From contig DATAFH010000133.1 in the NCBI GenBank assembly GCA_036257565.1, positions 1 through 59,325 on the forward strand: DNA of 59,325 nt, given 5' to 3'. The notes beneath the pieces are model-generated. The model was not told the origin of the DNA. It saw only the letters and a program-made list of their open reading frames with translations, and ran no database searches. Every line of letters starts with the position of its first letter. Position 1 is the stretch's first letter. The stretch is from DASSUW01 sp036257565 (GTDB taxonomy: Bacteria > Actinomycetota > Thermoleophilia > Solirubrobacterales > Solirubrobacteraceae). Shown here piece after piece: positions 47,531 through 56,535 of this stretch. The position numbers were made by a program, and so were the translations under genes.

Positions 47531-48184
47531 TCAGACCCGATAGCCGGCACCCGGCAAGGTCTTGACGACCTCGGGCACGCCGAGCTTGCGGCGCAGCTTC
47601 ATTACGGTCATGCGCACGGTGTTGGTGAACGGGTCGGTGTTGGCGTCCCAGACGCGCTCGAGCAGCTCCTCGGCGCTGACCACCGCGCCGTCGGCGGCCA
47701 GCAGCTCCACCAGGACGCCGAACTCCTTCGGCGACAGCGCGATCTCACGACCGCCGCGCGACGCGACACGGCGCGCCGGGTCCACCACGAGCCCGCCGCC
47801 GCGCAACACCGCCGGTCGCGCCACGCCCGCCCGCCGCGCCAGCGCATGCACGCGCGCGACCAGCTCGTCGAAGCGGAACGGCTTGATGAGGTAGTCATCC
47901 GCCCCCATCTGCAGGCCATCGACAACGTCCTCGGGCGACGCCGACGCCGTGAGCATCAGCACCTTCACATCCGGCCGCTCGGCGTTCAGCGCCCGGCAGA
48001 CCTCGTCGCCATGCACGACCGGCAGGTCGCGATCGAGCACCACGACGTCGTAGGGGTAGACGCGGGCGAGGAACAGCGCCCGCTCGCCGTCGCCCGCTAC
48101 GTCGACCGCGACGCCCTCGCGCTGAAAGCCGCGGGCGATCGCCGCCGCGACGTGCGGCTCGTCCTCCGAGACCAGGATCCGCAT
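47531..48184 (-). CDS. OmpR-family response regulator, orphan
   Basis: 217 residues. Receiver with acidic residues at 7-9 (SEDEP), phosphoacceptor Asp51 (VVLDRDLPVVHGDE), Thr79 and Lys101 (YLIKPFRF). Winged-helix DNA-binding domain (about 125-217) with LSPKEFGVLVELLAADGAVV and FTNTVRMTVMKLRRKLG, ending TLPGAGYRV. No histidine kinase is adjacent; in the usual place upstream there is only a TetR remnant. Two small exported proteins diverge from it. Confidence 0.92.
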   Translation of the reverse strand: MRILVSEDEPHVAAAIARGFQREGVAVDVAGDGERALFLARVYPYDVVVLDRDLPVVHGDEVCRALNAERPDVKVLMLTASASPEDVVDGLQMGADDYLIKPFRFDELVARVHALARRAGVARPAVLRGGGLVVDPARRVASRGGREIALSPKEFGVLVELLAADGAVVSAEELLERVWDANTDPFTNTVRMTVMKLRRKLGVPEVVKTLPGAGYRV

Positions 48185-48193
48185 GCCATCGAG

Positions 48194-48472
48194 TCAAGCC
48201 CCGGAGTGCGTGAGTTTGCTGAGAGTCGCGCGCAGGACCCGCTGCATCGTCTCCGGCGACGACGATCCGATGACGGCATGCAGCGCGAGGCCGTCGACGA
48301 GCGCGTAGGCGTCCTCGACCGCGAGCTCCACATCGGCCGGCTCGAGCCGTGCGACCGCCATGCGGACGATCTCGCGCAGCGTCGCATCGGTGCGGTCCGA
48401 GAGCGCCCGCAGCTCCGGGCCCACCCGCGCGCGGGCGATGAACGCGAACCAGACCTCCGCCTCGCGGTGGCC
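48194..48472 (-). pseudogene. C-terminal remnant of a TetR-family regulator
   Basis: EAEVWFAFIARARVGPELRA, TDATLREIVRMAVARLEPAD and EDAYALVDGLALHAVIG are the ligand-domain end of a TetR protein. The open frame begins right after a TGA at 48473-48475 and has no helix-turn-helix part, so the DNA-binding domain has been lost. It lies directly upstream of the response regulator on the same strand. Confidence 0.75.
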
Positions 48473-48589
48473 TCATCTCGTTCTCCTACACGCTGTTCCC
48501 GCGCCGCCCCACGGCCGCCGGCTGACCGTTATCCGGGCGTGACGCCCTGCCTGGCAGCGTCCCCGTCGAACCCCGACGAAAGGAGCGCC

Positions 48590-48859
48590 ATGGAGGACGT
48601 ACGCCGACCACGGCACGTGGTGCTGTACGTGTTCGCCCTCGCCGCGCTGGTCGCGCTGGTGGCCGCCGTGTCGAGCTGGGCGGCCGGCGATCCCGCCCCC
48701 GCACAGTCGACGACGCCCACACAGTCGATCGAGTACGGCGCGCCGGACCAGTCGCAGGCACCCGGCGCCGACACGCCCGGCCGGCATCCCTGCCCTGAGG
48801 ACGAGCAGGGCGGCCAGGGCGGCCAGCAGGGCGGCCAGGGCTCGGACTCGACGGTCTGA
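48590..48859 (+). CDS. Small single-pass membrane protein with Gln/Gly-rich end
   Basis: 89 residues from ATG 48590, preceded by GAAAGGAG. Basic start, one membrane helix (VVLYVFALAALVALVAAVSS, about 9-31), then a disordered outside tail rich in Ser, Pro, Thr and ending in GGQGGQQGGQG. No known family. Its good ribosome site and placement before the PepSY-like gene support expression. Probably wall-associated. Confidence 0.65.
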   Translation: MEDVRRPRHVVLYVFALAALVALVAAVSSWAAGDPAPAQSTTPTQSIEYGAPDQSQAPGADTPGRHPCPEDEQGGQGGQQGGQGSDSTV

Positions 48860-48962
48860 GCCGCGCCAGGGGCGGTCTCAGGAGATCCCCAGCGTTGTCC
48901 GAGGGCCGCCCCAGGCCACGGCCGGAGACTGCGGCCAATCCATCGAAACGGAAAGGAACGGC

Positions 48963-49307
48963 GTGACACCCAAGCTCAAGCAGGGCCTCACCGTGGCCGC
49001 GGCCGTCTGCGCCGCCGCGCTCGGCGGGACTGCGCTTGCCGGCGCGGCCGGCAACGGCAACAGCAACGGCGGCGGCAGAGACCGACCACCCCGTGGCAAC
49101 GAGACCGCGCTGACCGGCTCGACCGCCGAGAAGGTCAAGCAGGCCGCCCTCGCTCGCGTGGACGGCATCATCCTCCGGGTCGAAACGGACGAAGGCGGCG
49201 TCTACGAGGCTCACATCCGCAAGGCCGACGGCACCGAGGTCGAGGTCAAGGTGAACCGCCAGTTCAAGGTCACGGCCGTCGAGGCCGGCCGCGGCCGCCA
49301 CCCCTAG
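48963..49307 (+). CDS. Secreted PepSY-like small protein
   Basis: 114 residues, GTG start behind GGAAAGGAAC. Signal peptide 1-28 (LTVAAAVCAAALGGTALAGA). A Gly/Asn/Arg linker follows, then one PepSY-type domain: TAEKVKQAALARVDGIILRV, then ETDEGGVYEAHIRKADGTEV and EVKVNRQFKVTAV. PepSY domains are peptidase-inhibitor-like and frequently occur beside two-component genes, as here (response regulator at 47531-48184). Convergent with the amylosucrase gene. Confidence 0.85.
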   Translation: MTPKLKQGLTVAAAVCAAALGGTALAGAAGNGNSNGGGRDRPPRGNETALTGSTAEKVKQAALARVDGIILRVETDEGGVYEAHIRKADGTEVEVKVNRQFKVTAVEAGRGRHP

Positions 49308-51211
49308 AGCTCGAGCCAGACGAACCCGTAGGGGTCGAGGATCGCCTGGTCGCCCGCCCGCCGCGGTGGGCGACCCGGCGAGATCAGCCGCCCGTCGTCG
49401 ATGCGCAGCCCGTGCTGGAAGGCGGCGACGGCCTGCTCGTGCTCGGAGAAGTTCGCGAGCGCGAGGAACGCCGTCCCGAGGTGGTCGCGGCGGTAGCCGA
49501 AGACGTGCGGGTTGCCGGTCTCGAATGGCTCGACCGTCCCGGCCCCGTGCAGCGCGACGCACCCCCGCCGCGCCGCGGCCAGGTCGCGCAAACCGCCGAA
49601 CAGCCGCGCCTCGACGCTCCCCGGCACATGACGCCGCTCGGCAGCCTCCCAGTCCATCGGCGGCCGGTGCAGCCAGCGGTTGTCGGCCGCGCGCTCGGGG
49701 TCGTCGCGGTGGCTGTGGTCGTTGAGCAGCCCGAGCTCGTCGCCCATGTAGACGAGCGGGATGCCGCCGTAGGAGAACGCCACCGCGTGGAGGAGTACCA
49801 GCCGCCGCACGGCGAGGTCGACCGCGAGCGCGTCGCCCGCCTCGAGCGCCGCTTCGAGGCCGGCCAACGACGCGGCGGTCCCGCTCGTGCGCCCCTCGCC
49901 GTTGAACTCGGGCTGGAAGACGGCCCCCCGCGCGAACGACTCCCAGAACTCGCCCTGGTAGTAGCGGACGAGGAACATGCGATGCTCGTGGGCGTCCTCC
50001 CCCGCCGCCGCCGCGTTGTCCTCGGTGATCGCCCAGCCGATGTCGTCGTGGCAGCGCACGTAGGTGATCCACGTGGAGCCGGCGGGAGCGACGGGCATCG
50101 CACGCAGCGTCCGCGTCATGAGCTCGACGCGGCGGCTGGCCAGCGTGCTCCAGAGCAGCACCATCAGCGAGTTGTGGTAGGCGAGGTCGCACTCGCGGCC
50201 GGCGTGGCGGCCGAGCCCGAGGTAGCCGACGAGGTCGTGCGGGGAGACGATCGCCTCTGCCTTGAACGCCATGGCAGGCGCGACGACGCGCACGATCGCC
50301 CGATACGCCTGCAGCAGCTCGTGCACCTCCGGCTGGTTCTGGCAGTTCGTCCCGAGCCGCTTCCACATGAACGGCACGGCGTCGAGCCGGAGGACGTCGA
50401 CGCCCGCGTTGGCCAGATGCAGGAGGTTGCCCAGCATCGCCGCGAACACGGCCGGGTTCCCGTAGTCGAGGTCCCACTGCCAGGCGTTGAACGTCGTCCA
50501 CACCCAGCGCCCGAGCTCCTCCGACCAGGAGAAGTTCGACGGCTTGAACTCCGGGAACACGAGCGGCAGCGTGCGCTCGAAGGCATCGGGCTCCGTGCGA
50601 TCGGGATACGTGAGGTAGAAGTCGCGGAACGCCTCGTCGCCGGCGATCGCCCGCTGCGCCCAGTCGTGCTCGCGTGCGGTGTGGTTGATCACGAGGTCGA
50701 CGCAGAGGCTCATCCCTTCCTCGTGCAGCTCGGCGGACAGCGCGCGCAGGTCGTCCATCGTTCCGAGCGCCGGCTCCACCTCGCGGTAGTCGGCCACCGC
50801 GTAGCCGCCGTCGTTCTCGCCGGGCCGCGAGCGCAGGAGCGGCATCAGATGCAGGTAGGTCAGCCCCAGCTCGCGCACGTATGGCAGCCGCTTGCGCACG
50901 CCGGCGAGCGTGCCGGCGAAGCGGTCCACGTACGCGATGTACCCCGCCTGGCTCTGGCGCTGGAACCAGTCCGGCGTGATCTCGCGCTCGTAGTCGAGCC
51001 GGCGCAGGCGCGCCCCGCGCGCCGCGTAGGCCTCGGCCATGGCGTCGGCCACGGCGTCGAGCGCGTCCGGGAAGCGGGGGTCGTCGCCGTAGAGCCGTTC
51101 GAGCGGCTCGTAGAAGTCGGCGAAGTGGCGGGCCAGCCGGACGCCGAACACGTCGTCGCCGCCGGCACGCACCCCGAACGCCCCGTACGCGTCGCGCGTG
51201 GACGTCGCCAT
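49304..51211 (-). CDS. Amylosucrase-like GH13 alpha-glucan enzyme
   Basis: 635 residues from ATG 51211 (a GTG at 51229 is possible). N-terminal helical domain (1-85), then a GH13 barrel: LTYLHLMPLLRSRPGENDGG, CVDLVINHTAREHDWAQRA, DVLRLDAVPFMWKRLGTNCQ with nucleophile Asp277, AFKAEAIV with acid/base Glu319, and YVRCHDDIGWA with the third Asp (389/390). The LGTNCQNQPE and FKPSNFSWSEE blocks are those of amylosucrase (GH13_4), which makes alpha-1,4-glucan from sucrose. Related sucrose hydrolases are the alternative. Confidence 0.9.
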   Translation of the reverse strand: MATSTRDAYGAFGVRAGGDDVFGVRLARHFADFYEPLERLYGDDPRFPDALDAVADAMAEAYAARGARLRRLDYEREITPDWFQRQSQAGYIAYVDRFAGTLAGVRKRLPYVRELGLTYLHLMPLLRSRPGENDGGYAVADYREVEPALGTMDDLRALSAELHEEGMSLCVDLVINHTAREHDWAQRAIAGDEAFRDFYLTYPDRTEPDAFERTLPLVFPEFKPSNFSWSEELGRWVWTTFNAWQWDLDYGNPAVFAAMLGNLLHLANAGVDVLRLDAVPFMWKRLGTNCQNQPEVHELLQAYRAIVRVVAPAMAFKAEAIVSPHDLVGYLGLGRHAGRECDLAYHNSLMVLLWSTLASRRVELMTRTLRAMPVAPAGSTWITYVRCHDDIGWAITEDNAAAAGEDAHEHRMFLVRYYQGEFWESFARGAVFQPEFNGEGRTSGTAASLAGLEAALEAGDALAVDLAVRRLVLLHAVAFSYGGIPLVYMGDELGLLNDHSHRDDPERAADNRWLHRPPMDWEAAERRHVPGSVEARLFGGLRDLAAARRGCVALHGAGTVEPFETGNPHVFGYRRDHLGTAFLALANFSEHEQAVAAFQHGLRIDDGRLISPGRPPRRAGDQAILDPYGFVWLEL

Positions 51212-51300
51212 ATCCCGGACGTTCTGCACGGCGCGTAATTGTGCCGGTCCCCCCCAATCGTCGGGCTTTCGGGCTCGCGGGCGCCCGAATCGCCCCTAGC

Positions 51301-51468
51301 ATGCGTCACGGTGAGATCGTGACCCAGCAAGACACACCCTCCCGCGCACTCGAAGACACACGCCGACGCTTCCTGCTCGCCCGCGCCCAGCTCGCCGCGC
51401 ACGGCGTGCGCCGCCGCGGCGAGGTGGCGATGCGCCGCTGGCGCCCCCATCGCCGCCGCTTCAGCTGA
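51301..51468 (+). CDS. Possible small basic protein (55 aa)
   Basis: ATG 51301 to TGA 51468: short, with IVTQQDTPSRALEDTRRRFL and an Arg/His-rich end (RRWRPHRRRFS). No clear Shine-Dalgarno, so the call is weak. It diverges from the amylosucrase gene in an otherwise empty 320-base spacer (51212-51534). Confidence 0.3.
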   Translation: MRHGEIVTQQDTPSRALEDTRRRFLLARAQLAAHGVRRRGEVAMRRWRPHRRRFS

Positions 51469-51534
51469 CGGTCTCGAACCGCACGCGGAGCCGGCGGTAG
51501 GTCGCTCCGCCCCGCACGCCGACTGGAAGAAGAG

Positions 51535-52977
51535 CTAGCGGCCCGCCAGGTAGGGCGCGAGGTAGAGCCCCGCCACCTTCGTGGGCGGTGACCAGAGCGC
51601 GCCGCCGGCGGCCGTGGCGTCGCCCTCCCCGCCGCCCAGGTCGGCGCGCAGGAAGCGATCCTCGCCGCCGGTGAACAGGAGCCCGCGCAGGACCGGCCGG
51701 AACGGGCGCGGCGTCATCGGGGCGCCGAAGGCGGCCGCGATGGCCTCGGCCACGGCGTCCGCCTGCTGGGCGGCGAGGCCGCCCTGCTTGACCGGGAACG
51801 CCGTGGCGTCGCCCGCGGCGTACACCGCTTCGAGCCCGCGGACGCGCCCGTGCTCGTCCGTCGGGATGAAGCCCCGTTCGTCGGCGGGGACGCCGCGCAC
51901 GCCCGGGCCTCGCAGCGCTGGGAGCGCAACCACGGCGTCCGCCTCGACCAGGCGGCCGTCGAACCGCACGGCGCCCGGCTCGGGCACCGCGCGCACGGAG
52001 CCGACGAACTGTACGCCGGCCGCCTCCAGCATGCGCGCCACGTCGGCGCTCACGGTCGGGCCGAAGACGGCGAGCGGGCGCCGCTCCGGGCTGACGAGCC
52101 ATATCCGCGCGCCGTCCGGCGCCTCTCCGGCGGTCATCAACGCGAGCTCGTACAGCGGCAGCGACCAGCTCGTCTCCGCCGGCACGAGGAAGATGACGTC
52201 GCGGCAGCTGCCGTCCCTGAGGTTCGCGAGCAGCGCTTCGAGCTGCGTCTGGGAGCCCGGCGCGCCGAACGTGATCGCGTGCGCCACCGGCGCCTCCGGC
52301 CGGGTACCCGGTGCGAGGACGAGCGCGCCGAAGTCGAGCGCCGCCCCCGACCCGCAGAGCGCACGGCGCTCGGCCGCGTCGACCTCCACGACCACGTCGC
52401 GCACCAGCTCGGCGCCGAAGTCGTCCGCGATCGGCGCCAGCGGGTAGCGCCGCACCCGCCCGAGCGAGAACGGCTCGGCCACGGCCAGCGGGCGGTACGC
52501 GAACGTGTCGGACGGCGAGACGAGGACGATGTGCAGGTCATCACCCTCAAGGTCACGTAGAGCCATAAGGCACTCGAGGCCCGCGACGCCGCCGCCCGCG
52601 ATGACCACCGTGCCGGGTGCCGCGCCGCGGGCCGGCGCGTGCTCAAGCGCGGCGAGCGCGGCCGGCCACTCCTGGGTCCGGATCTCCGTCCCGCCGCCGA
52701 AGCCCTCGGTGACAGCCGGCCCGGCGTGCACCACGAGCGTCGGCACGAGCGCGGCGTCGGCCAGCCGCGCCAGACGGACGAGGAGGTGGGCGGCGAGCGG
52801 GCTGCGCGCGAAGTCGCGCTCGACCGTGATCTCCGCCTCGGCCCGCGGTCCGGCGAGCCGCCGCCACGACGCACGGCCGACGATTCGGTCGCCGTACGCG
52901 GCGACCACAGCGGCCGGCCCGTCGGCGTGGATGCGCACGATCGGGCCGGTGCCGAGCTGGACGTCCTCGATCCTCAT
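51535..52977 (-). CDS. FAD-dependent pyridine nucleotide oxidoreductase with N-terminal GNAT-like half domain
   Basis: 480 residues from ATG 52977. The first ~100 residues look like part of a GNAT fold (DRIVGRASWRRLAGPRAEAE, ITVERDFARSPLAAHLLVRL) without a usable acetyl-CoA motif. From about 130 on it is a flavoprotein of the NADH dehydrogenase/sulfide:quinone reductase type: TVVIAGGGVAGLECLMALRD (FAD), TFAYRPLAVAEPFSLG, LVLAPGTRPE, IWLVSPERRPLAVFG and AVYAAGDATAFPVKQGGLAA. No redox-active CxxC. Quinone or sulfide may be the partner; not provable. Overlaps the membrane-protein gene by ATGA. Confidence 0.85.
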   Translation of the reverse strand: MRIEDVQLGTGPIVRIHADGPAAVVAAYGDRIVGRASWRRLAGPRAEAEITVERDFARSPLAAHLLVRLARLADAALVPTLVVHAGPAVTEGFGGGTEIRTQEWPAALAALEHAPARGAAPGTVVIAGGGVAGLECLMALRDLEGDDLHIVLVSPSDTFAYRPLAVAEPFSLGRVRRYPLAPIADDFGAELVRDVVVEVDAAERRALCGSGAALDFGALVLAPGTRPEAPVAHAITFGAPGSQTQLEALLANLRDGSCRDVIFLVPAETSWSLPLYELALMTAGEAPDGARIWLVSPERRPLAVFGPTVSADVARMLEAAGVQFVGSVRAVPEPGAVRFDGRLVEADAVVALPALRGPGVRGVPADERGFIPTDEHGRVRGLEAVYAAGDATAFPVKQGGLAAQQADAVAEAIAAAFGAPMTPRPFRPVLRGLLFTGGEDRFLRADLGGGEGDATAAGGALWSPPTKVAGLYLAPYLAGR

Positions 52978-53525
52978 ATCGTCGACGCGGCGGGGGCCGG
53001 CCGGCGCTCGGCCCGAGCGCCGACGGGCCACAGCACGCGGGCCGTCAGTACGAGGAGCCCGATGCCGGTGAGCAGCAGCGCGATGCCCATGACGATCGCG
53101 AGCGTCGCGACGCTCTCGGCGAAGTAGGCGGTGTTGAGCGCCGTGCTCAGCGCCGTCGACGTGATCCACATGTTGCGCAGCCCGTTCTCGACCGGCTCGC
53201 CCGTCTTCGGGTCCTTGGCCGCCGCAGACTCGTCGGACGTGGGGTTGCCGTTCTCGTCCAGGAACCGCCCCATCTGCGCGTACGTCTGCCCGCCGGTGGC
53301 CTCCAGCGTGTGCTTGCGGATGACGGCCGCGAAGGCCTGGGCCTCGCTGCCCGTGTCGACCTTCTGGCCGGGGATCGTGGAGTCGTCGGTGCCGACGATC
53401 TGCTCGCGCGCCAGGTCGTCCCGAACCTGGTTGCGCCCGTCGACGCCCATGTAGATCGCGCCCGCGCCGAACGCGATCAGGACGATGCTCGCGAAGCTCC
53501 CGGCGTAGCTGTAGAGCCTGTTCAA
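52974..53525 (-). CDS. Conserved two-helix membrane protein
   Basis: 183 residues from TTG 53525, chosen because GGAGG lies five bases before it and NRLYSYAGSFASIVLIAFG is then the N-terminus. One membrane segment near the start (about 8-28) and another near the end (LAIVMGIALLLTGIGLLVLT), with an outside loop between (GTDDSTIPGQKVDTGSEAQA, THTLE-like helices). I do not know the family. The stop overlaps the flavoprotein ATG, so the two are coupled. Confidence 0.78.
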   Translation of the reverse strand: MNRLYSYAGSFASIVLIAFGAGAIYMGVDGRNQVRDDLAREQIVGTDDSTIPGQKVDTGSEAQAFAAVIRKHTLEATGGQTYAQMGRFLDENGNPTSDESAAAKDPKTGEPVENGLRNMWITSTALSTALNTAYFAESVATLAIVMGIALLLTGIGLLVLTARVLWPVGARAERRPAPAASTI

Positions 53526-53735
53526 CGTGTCCTCCCTCGGATGCCGTATGACCCCAGTCTCCAAACGGGACGCGCCGCCTCCATCCGGGTGCAGTACAGC
53601 TCTCGCTCCGTAGTTCCCCGCGCTCGCAGCGGTCAGCTTCGTAACAAGCAGAAATCTTTTCTTCCGGTCGCGAGCGTGACGACCCCCCTCGCGCGTTGCT
53701 CGGTATCCGTGAATCGACTTCTGGAGGTCGGTGAG

Positions 53736-56510
53736 GTGCGAGCAGCGTCGGCGACGTGGCGCTTGAGGCTGGGCGCGGCCGTGCTCGCCGCGCTGTTCGT
53801 CATGCTGCTGGCCGGAGCCGCCCCGCGCGCCGCATGGGCGACCTGCGCCGCGCCCGCGAACGAGATCGAGAGGGAGAACTGCCTCCCCGGCACGCTGCCG
53901 AGCGAGTGGGACGTCTCGGGCGCCGGTGACGCGAACATCCAGGGCTACGCGACGGACATAAGCGTCAACCAGAGCCAGACGGTTCAGTTCAAGGTCGACA
54001 CGAACTCGAGCAACTACCGGCTGGACATCTACCGGATGGGCTACTACGGCGGCCGAGGCGCCCGCCTCGTCGCGACGGTCCAGCCCTCAGCCTCGCTCCC
54101 GCAGAACCAGCCGGCGTGCACCACCGAGGGCAACACCGGACTCGTCGAGTGCTCGAGCTGGGCGGTGTCGGCGGCCTGGACCGTGCCCGCCACCGCGGTC
54201 TCCGGCGTCTACTTCGCCGCCCTCGTCCGCGAGGACGGCACCCCGGGCGCCAGCCACGTCCCGTTCGTGGTGCGCGACGACGACGGCGCCTCGGACGTGC
54301 TGTTCCAGACGTCGGACACGACGTGGCAGGCATACAACGCGTACGGCGGCAAGTCGCTCTACACCGGCGGGCCCGGCTCGAACCCGTCGCGCGCGTACAA
54401 GGTCTCCTACGACCGCCCGTTCACGACGCGCGACAACGCGGCAGAGGACTTCGTGTTCAACGCCGAGTACCCGATGGTCCGGTGGCTGGAGCGCAACGGC
54501 TACGACGTCTCCTACACCACGGGCGTCGACAGCGACCGGCGCGGCCCGCTGATCAAGCAGCACAGGGCCTTCCTCTCCGTCGGCCACGACGAGTACTGGT
54601 CGGGCGCGCAACGGGCGAACGTCGTGGCGGCCCGCGACGTCGGCGTCGATCTCGCCTTCTTCAGCGGCAACGAGGTGTTCTGGAAGACGCGGTGGGAGGA
54701 CAACTACCGCACGCTCGTCTCCTACAAGGAGACGCACGCCAACGCCAAGATCGACCCGGCGGCGACGACCTGGACGGGCACGTGGCGTGACCCGCGGGGC
54801 TTCAACCCCCAGGGCGGGCAGCCGGAGAACGCCCTCACCGGCACCGCGTTCACCGTCAACTCCGGCACGACGGCGATCCGTGTGCCGGCGGCCGACGGGC
54901 GGATGCGCCTGTGGCGGAGCACGTCCGTGGCCACCCAGGCCGCGGGTGGCGTGGCGGTGCTGTCCGACGGCACGCTCGGCTACGAGTGGGACGAGGATCT
55001 CGACAACGGGTTCCGGCCAGCCGGGCTCGTGCGGATGTCGACGACCACGGTCGACGGCGTCGAGAAGCTGCAGGACCACGGGTCGACCTACGACTCGGAT
55101 ACCGCGACCCACCACCTGACGCTGTACCGCGACACGAACGGCGCGGCGGCCGACGCGCTGGTGTTCGGCGCCGGCACCGTCCAGTGGTCCTGGGGCCTTG
55201 ACGGCGAGCACGACCGCGGCTCCAGCCAGACGAGCCCCGCCATCCAGCAGGCCACCGTGAACCTTCTGGCCGATATGGGGCCGCGGCCCGCGACGCTCCA
55301 GGCGGGGCTCGCCCCGGCCGCCGCGTCGACCGACGTCACGCCGCCCACCGCGCGAATCACCTCGCCGGGTCCCGGCGGCGTCGCGGCCGGGCGCATCACG
55401 ATCCAGGGCACCGCGGCCGACGCCGGCGGCCGCGTCGGCGGCGTCGAGGTCTCCACGAACGGGGGCGCCACGTGGCACCCGGCCGCGGGGCGCGAGAGCT
55501 GGAGCTACGAGTGGACGCCGTCGGCGACCGGCGACGCGACGCTGCTGGCCCGCGCGTCGGACGACAGCGCCAACGTGGGCGCGCCGTCGGCAGCCGTGCG
55601 CGTCGAGGTCGGCGGGCGCACCTGCCCGTGCAGCCTGTTCGGAGCCTTCTCTGGCGTGGCGACGGATGACGGCGCGTCGATCGAGGTCGGTACGCGGTTC
55701 CACCCCGACCGCGACGGGTTCGTCACCGCGCTGCGCTATTACGCCGCGGCGGCCGGAGCCGGCCCGGTCGGTCGCCTCTACACCGCGAGCGGGACGAAGC
55801 TGGGCGAGGTGCAGTTCCCGGCCGCCTCGGCTGCGGGGTGGCAGCGCGCCGCGCTGCCCAGCCGGGTGCCGGTGGCCGCCGGGGCGACGTACGTCGTCTC
55901 GTACTTCTCGGCCGGGCCATACGTCAGCGCCGACGGCTTCTTCTCCGCCGGGCTCGACGTGCCGCCGCTGCACGCGCCTGCCAATGCGGGCGTATTCCGG
56001 TACGGCGGAGGCTTCCCGACCGAGTCCTTCGGCGCGAGCAACTACTGGGCCGACGTGGAGTTCGTGCGCGCCGCGGCGGATCCGCCGCCCGGTGGCGGCA
56101 ACGGCGACGGCGGCTCCTCGGGCAGCGGCAAGCCGGGCGGCGGCGCCCGCCCGGGCGTCCGCCCGTCCCCGCGGCCCGCGCCCCGCGCGCGCGTCCGGCC
56201 GCGGAAGGTGCGCGTCTCGCCCGAGGGCCTCGTGAAGCTCAAGGTCACGTGCCCGGGCGGCGAGACCGGCTGCAAGGTGCTGCTGCGGCTGCGCCGCAAG
56301 GGCCACAGCCTGGCCAGCCGGCGCTTCGTCGTCGGCGGCGGCGGCCCGCGCACCGTGCGCCTCTACCTGAGCCGCTCCTTGCGGCGGAAGCTCACGCGCG
56401 CTCGCGTGCTGCGGGTGACCGCGGTCGCGTCCGTGCCTGATGGGGCGGGCCACCGGACGGTGACCCGGACCCAGATCCGACTGCTGGCGTCGAGGGGGCG
56501 CCGACGGTGA
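53736..56510 (+). CDS. Large secreted protein: dimethylformamidase-beta-like domain, Ig-like, DUF4082, basic C-terminal domain
   Basis: 924 residues from GTG 53736 (GGAGG eight bases before). Signal peptide to about residue 36. The N-terminal half resembles the large subunit of N,N-dimethylformamidase and similar exported proteins: QGYATDISVNQSQTVQFKVD, YRLDIYRMGYYGGRGARLVA, VLFQTSDTTWQAYNAYGGKS, HRAFLSVGHDEYWSGAQRAN and LAFFSGNEVFWKTRWEDNYR. An Ig-like part (TPPTARITSPGPGGVAAGRI) and DUF4082 (FGAFSGVATDDGASIEVGTR) follow. The last 100 residues after a Gly/Ser/Pro linker are a basic beta domain also found in the next protein. Likely a surface enzyme or adhesin. Confidence 0.87.
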   Translation: MRAASATWRLRLGAAVLAALFVMLLAGAAPRAAWATCAAPANEIERENCLPGTLPSEWDVSGAGDANIQGYATDISVNQSQTVQFKVDTNSSNYRLDIYRMGYYGGRGARLVATVQPSASLPQNQPACTTEGNTGLVECSSWAVSAAWTVPATAVSGVYFAALVREDGTPGASHVPFVVRDDDGASDVLFQTSDTTWQAYNAYGGKSLYTGGPGSNPSRAYKVSYDRPFTTRDNAAEDFVFNAEYPMVRWLERNGYDVSYTTGVDSDRRGPLIKQHRAFLSVGHDEYWSGAQRANVVAARDVGVDLAFFSGNEVFWKTRWEDNYRTLVSYKETHANAKIDPAATTWTGTWRDPRGFNPQGGQPENALTGTAFTVNSGTTAIRVPAADGRMRLWRSTSVATQAAGGVAVLSDGTLGYEWDEDLDNGFRPAGLVRMSTTTVDGVEKLQDHGSTYDSDTATHHLTLYRDTNGAAADALVFGAGTVQWSWGLDGEHDRGSSQTSPAIQQATVNLLADMGPRPATLQAGLAPAAASTDVTPPTARITSPGPGGVAAGRITIQGTAADAGGRVGGVEVSTNGGATWHPAAGRESWSYEWTPSATGDATLLARASDDSANVGAPSAAVRVEVGGRTCPCSLFGAFSGVATDDGASIEVGTRFHPDRDGFVTALRYYAAAAGAGPVGRLYTASGTKLGEVQFPAASAAGWQRAALPSRVPVAAGATYVVSYFSAGPYVSADGFFSAGLDVPPLHAPANAGVFRYGGGFPTESFGASNYWADVEFVRAAADPPPGGGNGDGGSSGSGKPGGGARPGVRPSPRPAPRARVRPRKVRVSPEGLVKLKVTCPGGETGCKVLLRLRRKGHSLASRRFVVGGGGPRTVRLYLSRSLRRKLTRARVLRVTAVASVPDGAGHRTVTRTQIRLLASRGRRR

Positions 56511-56535
56511 TGGACCCACGTCAACGAGGAGTGAC

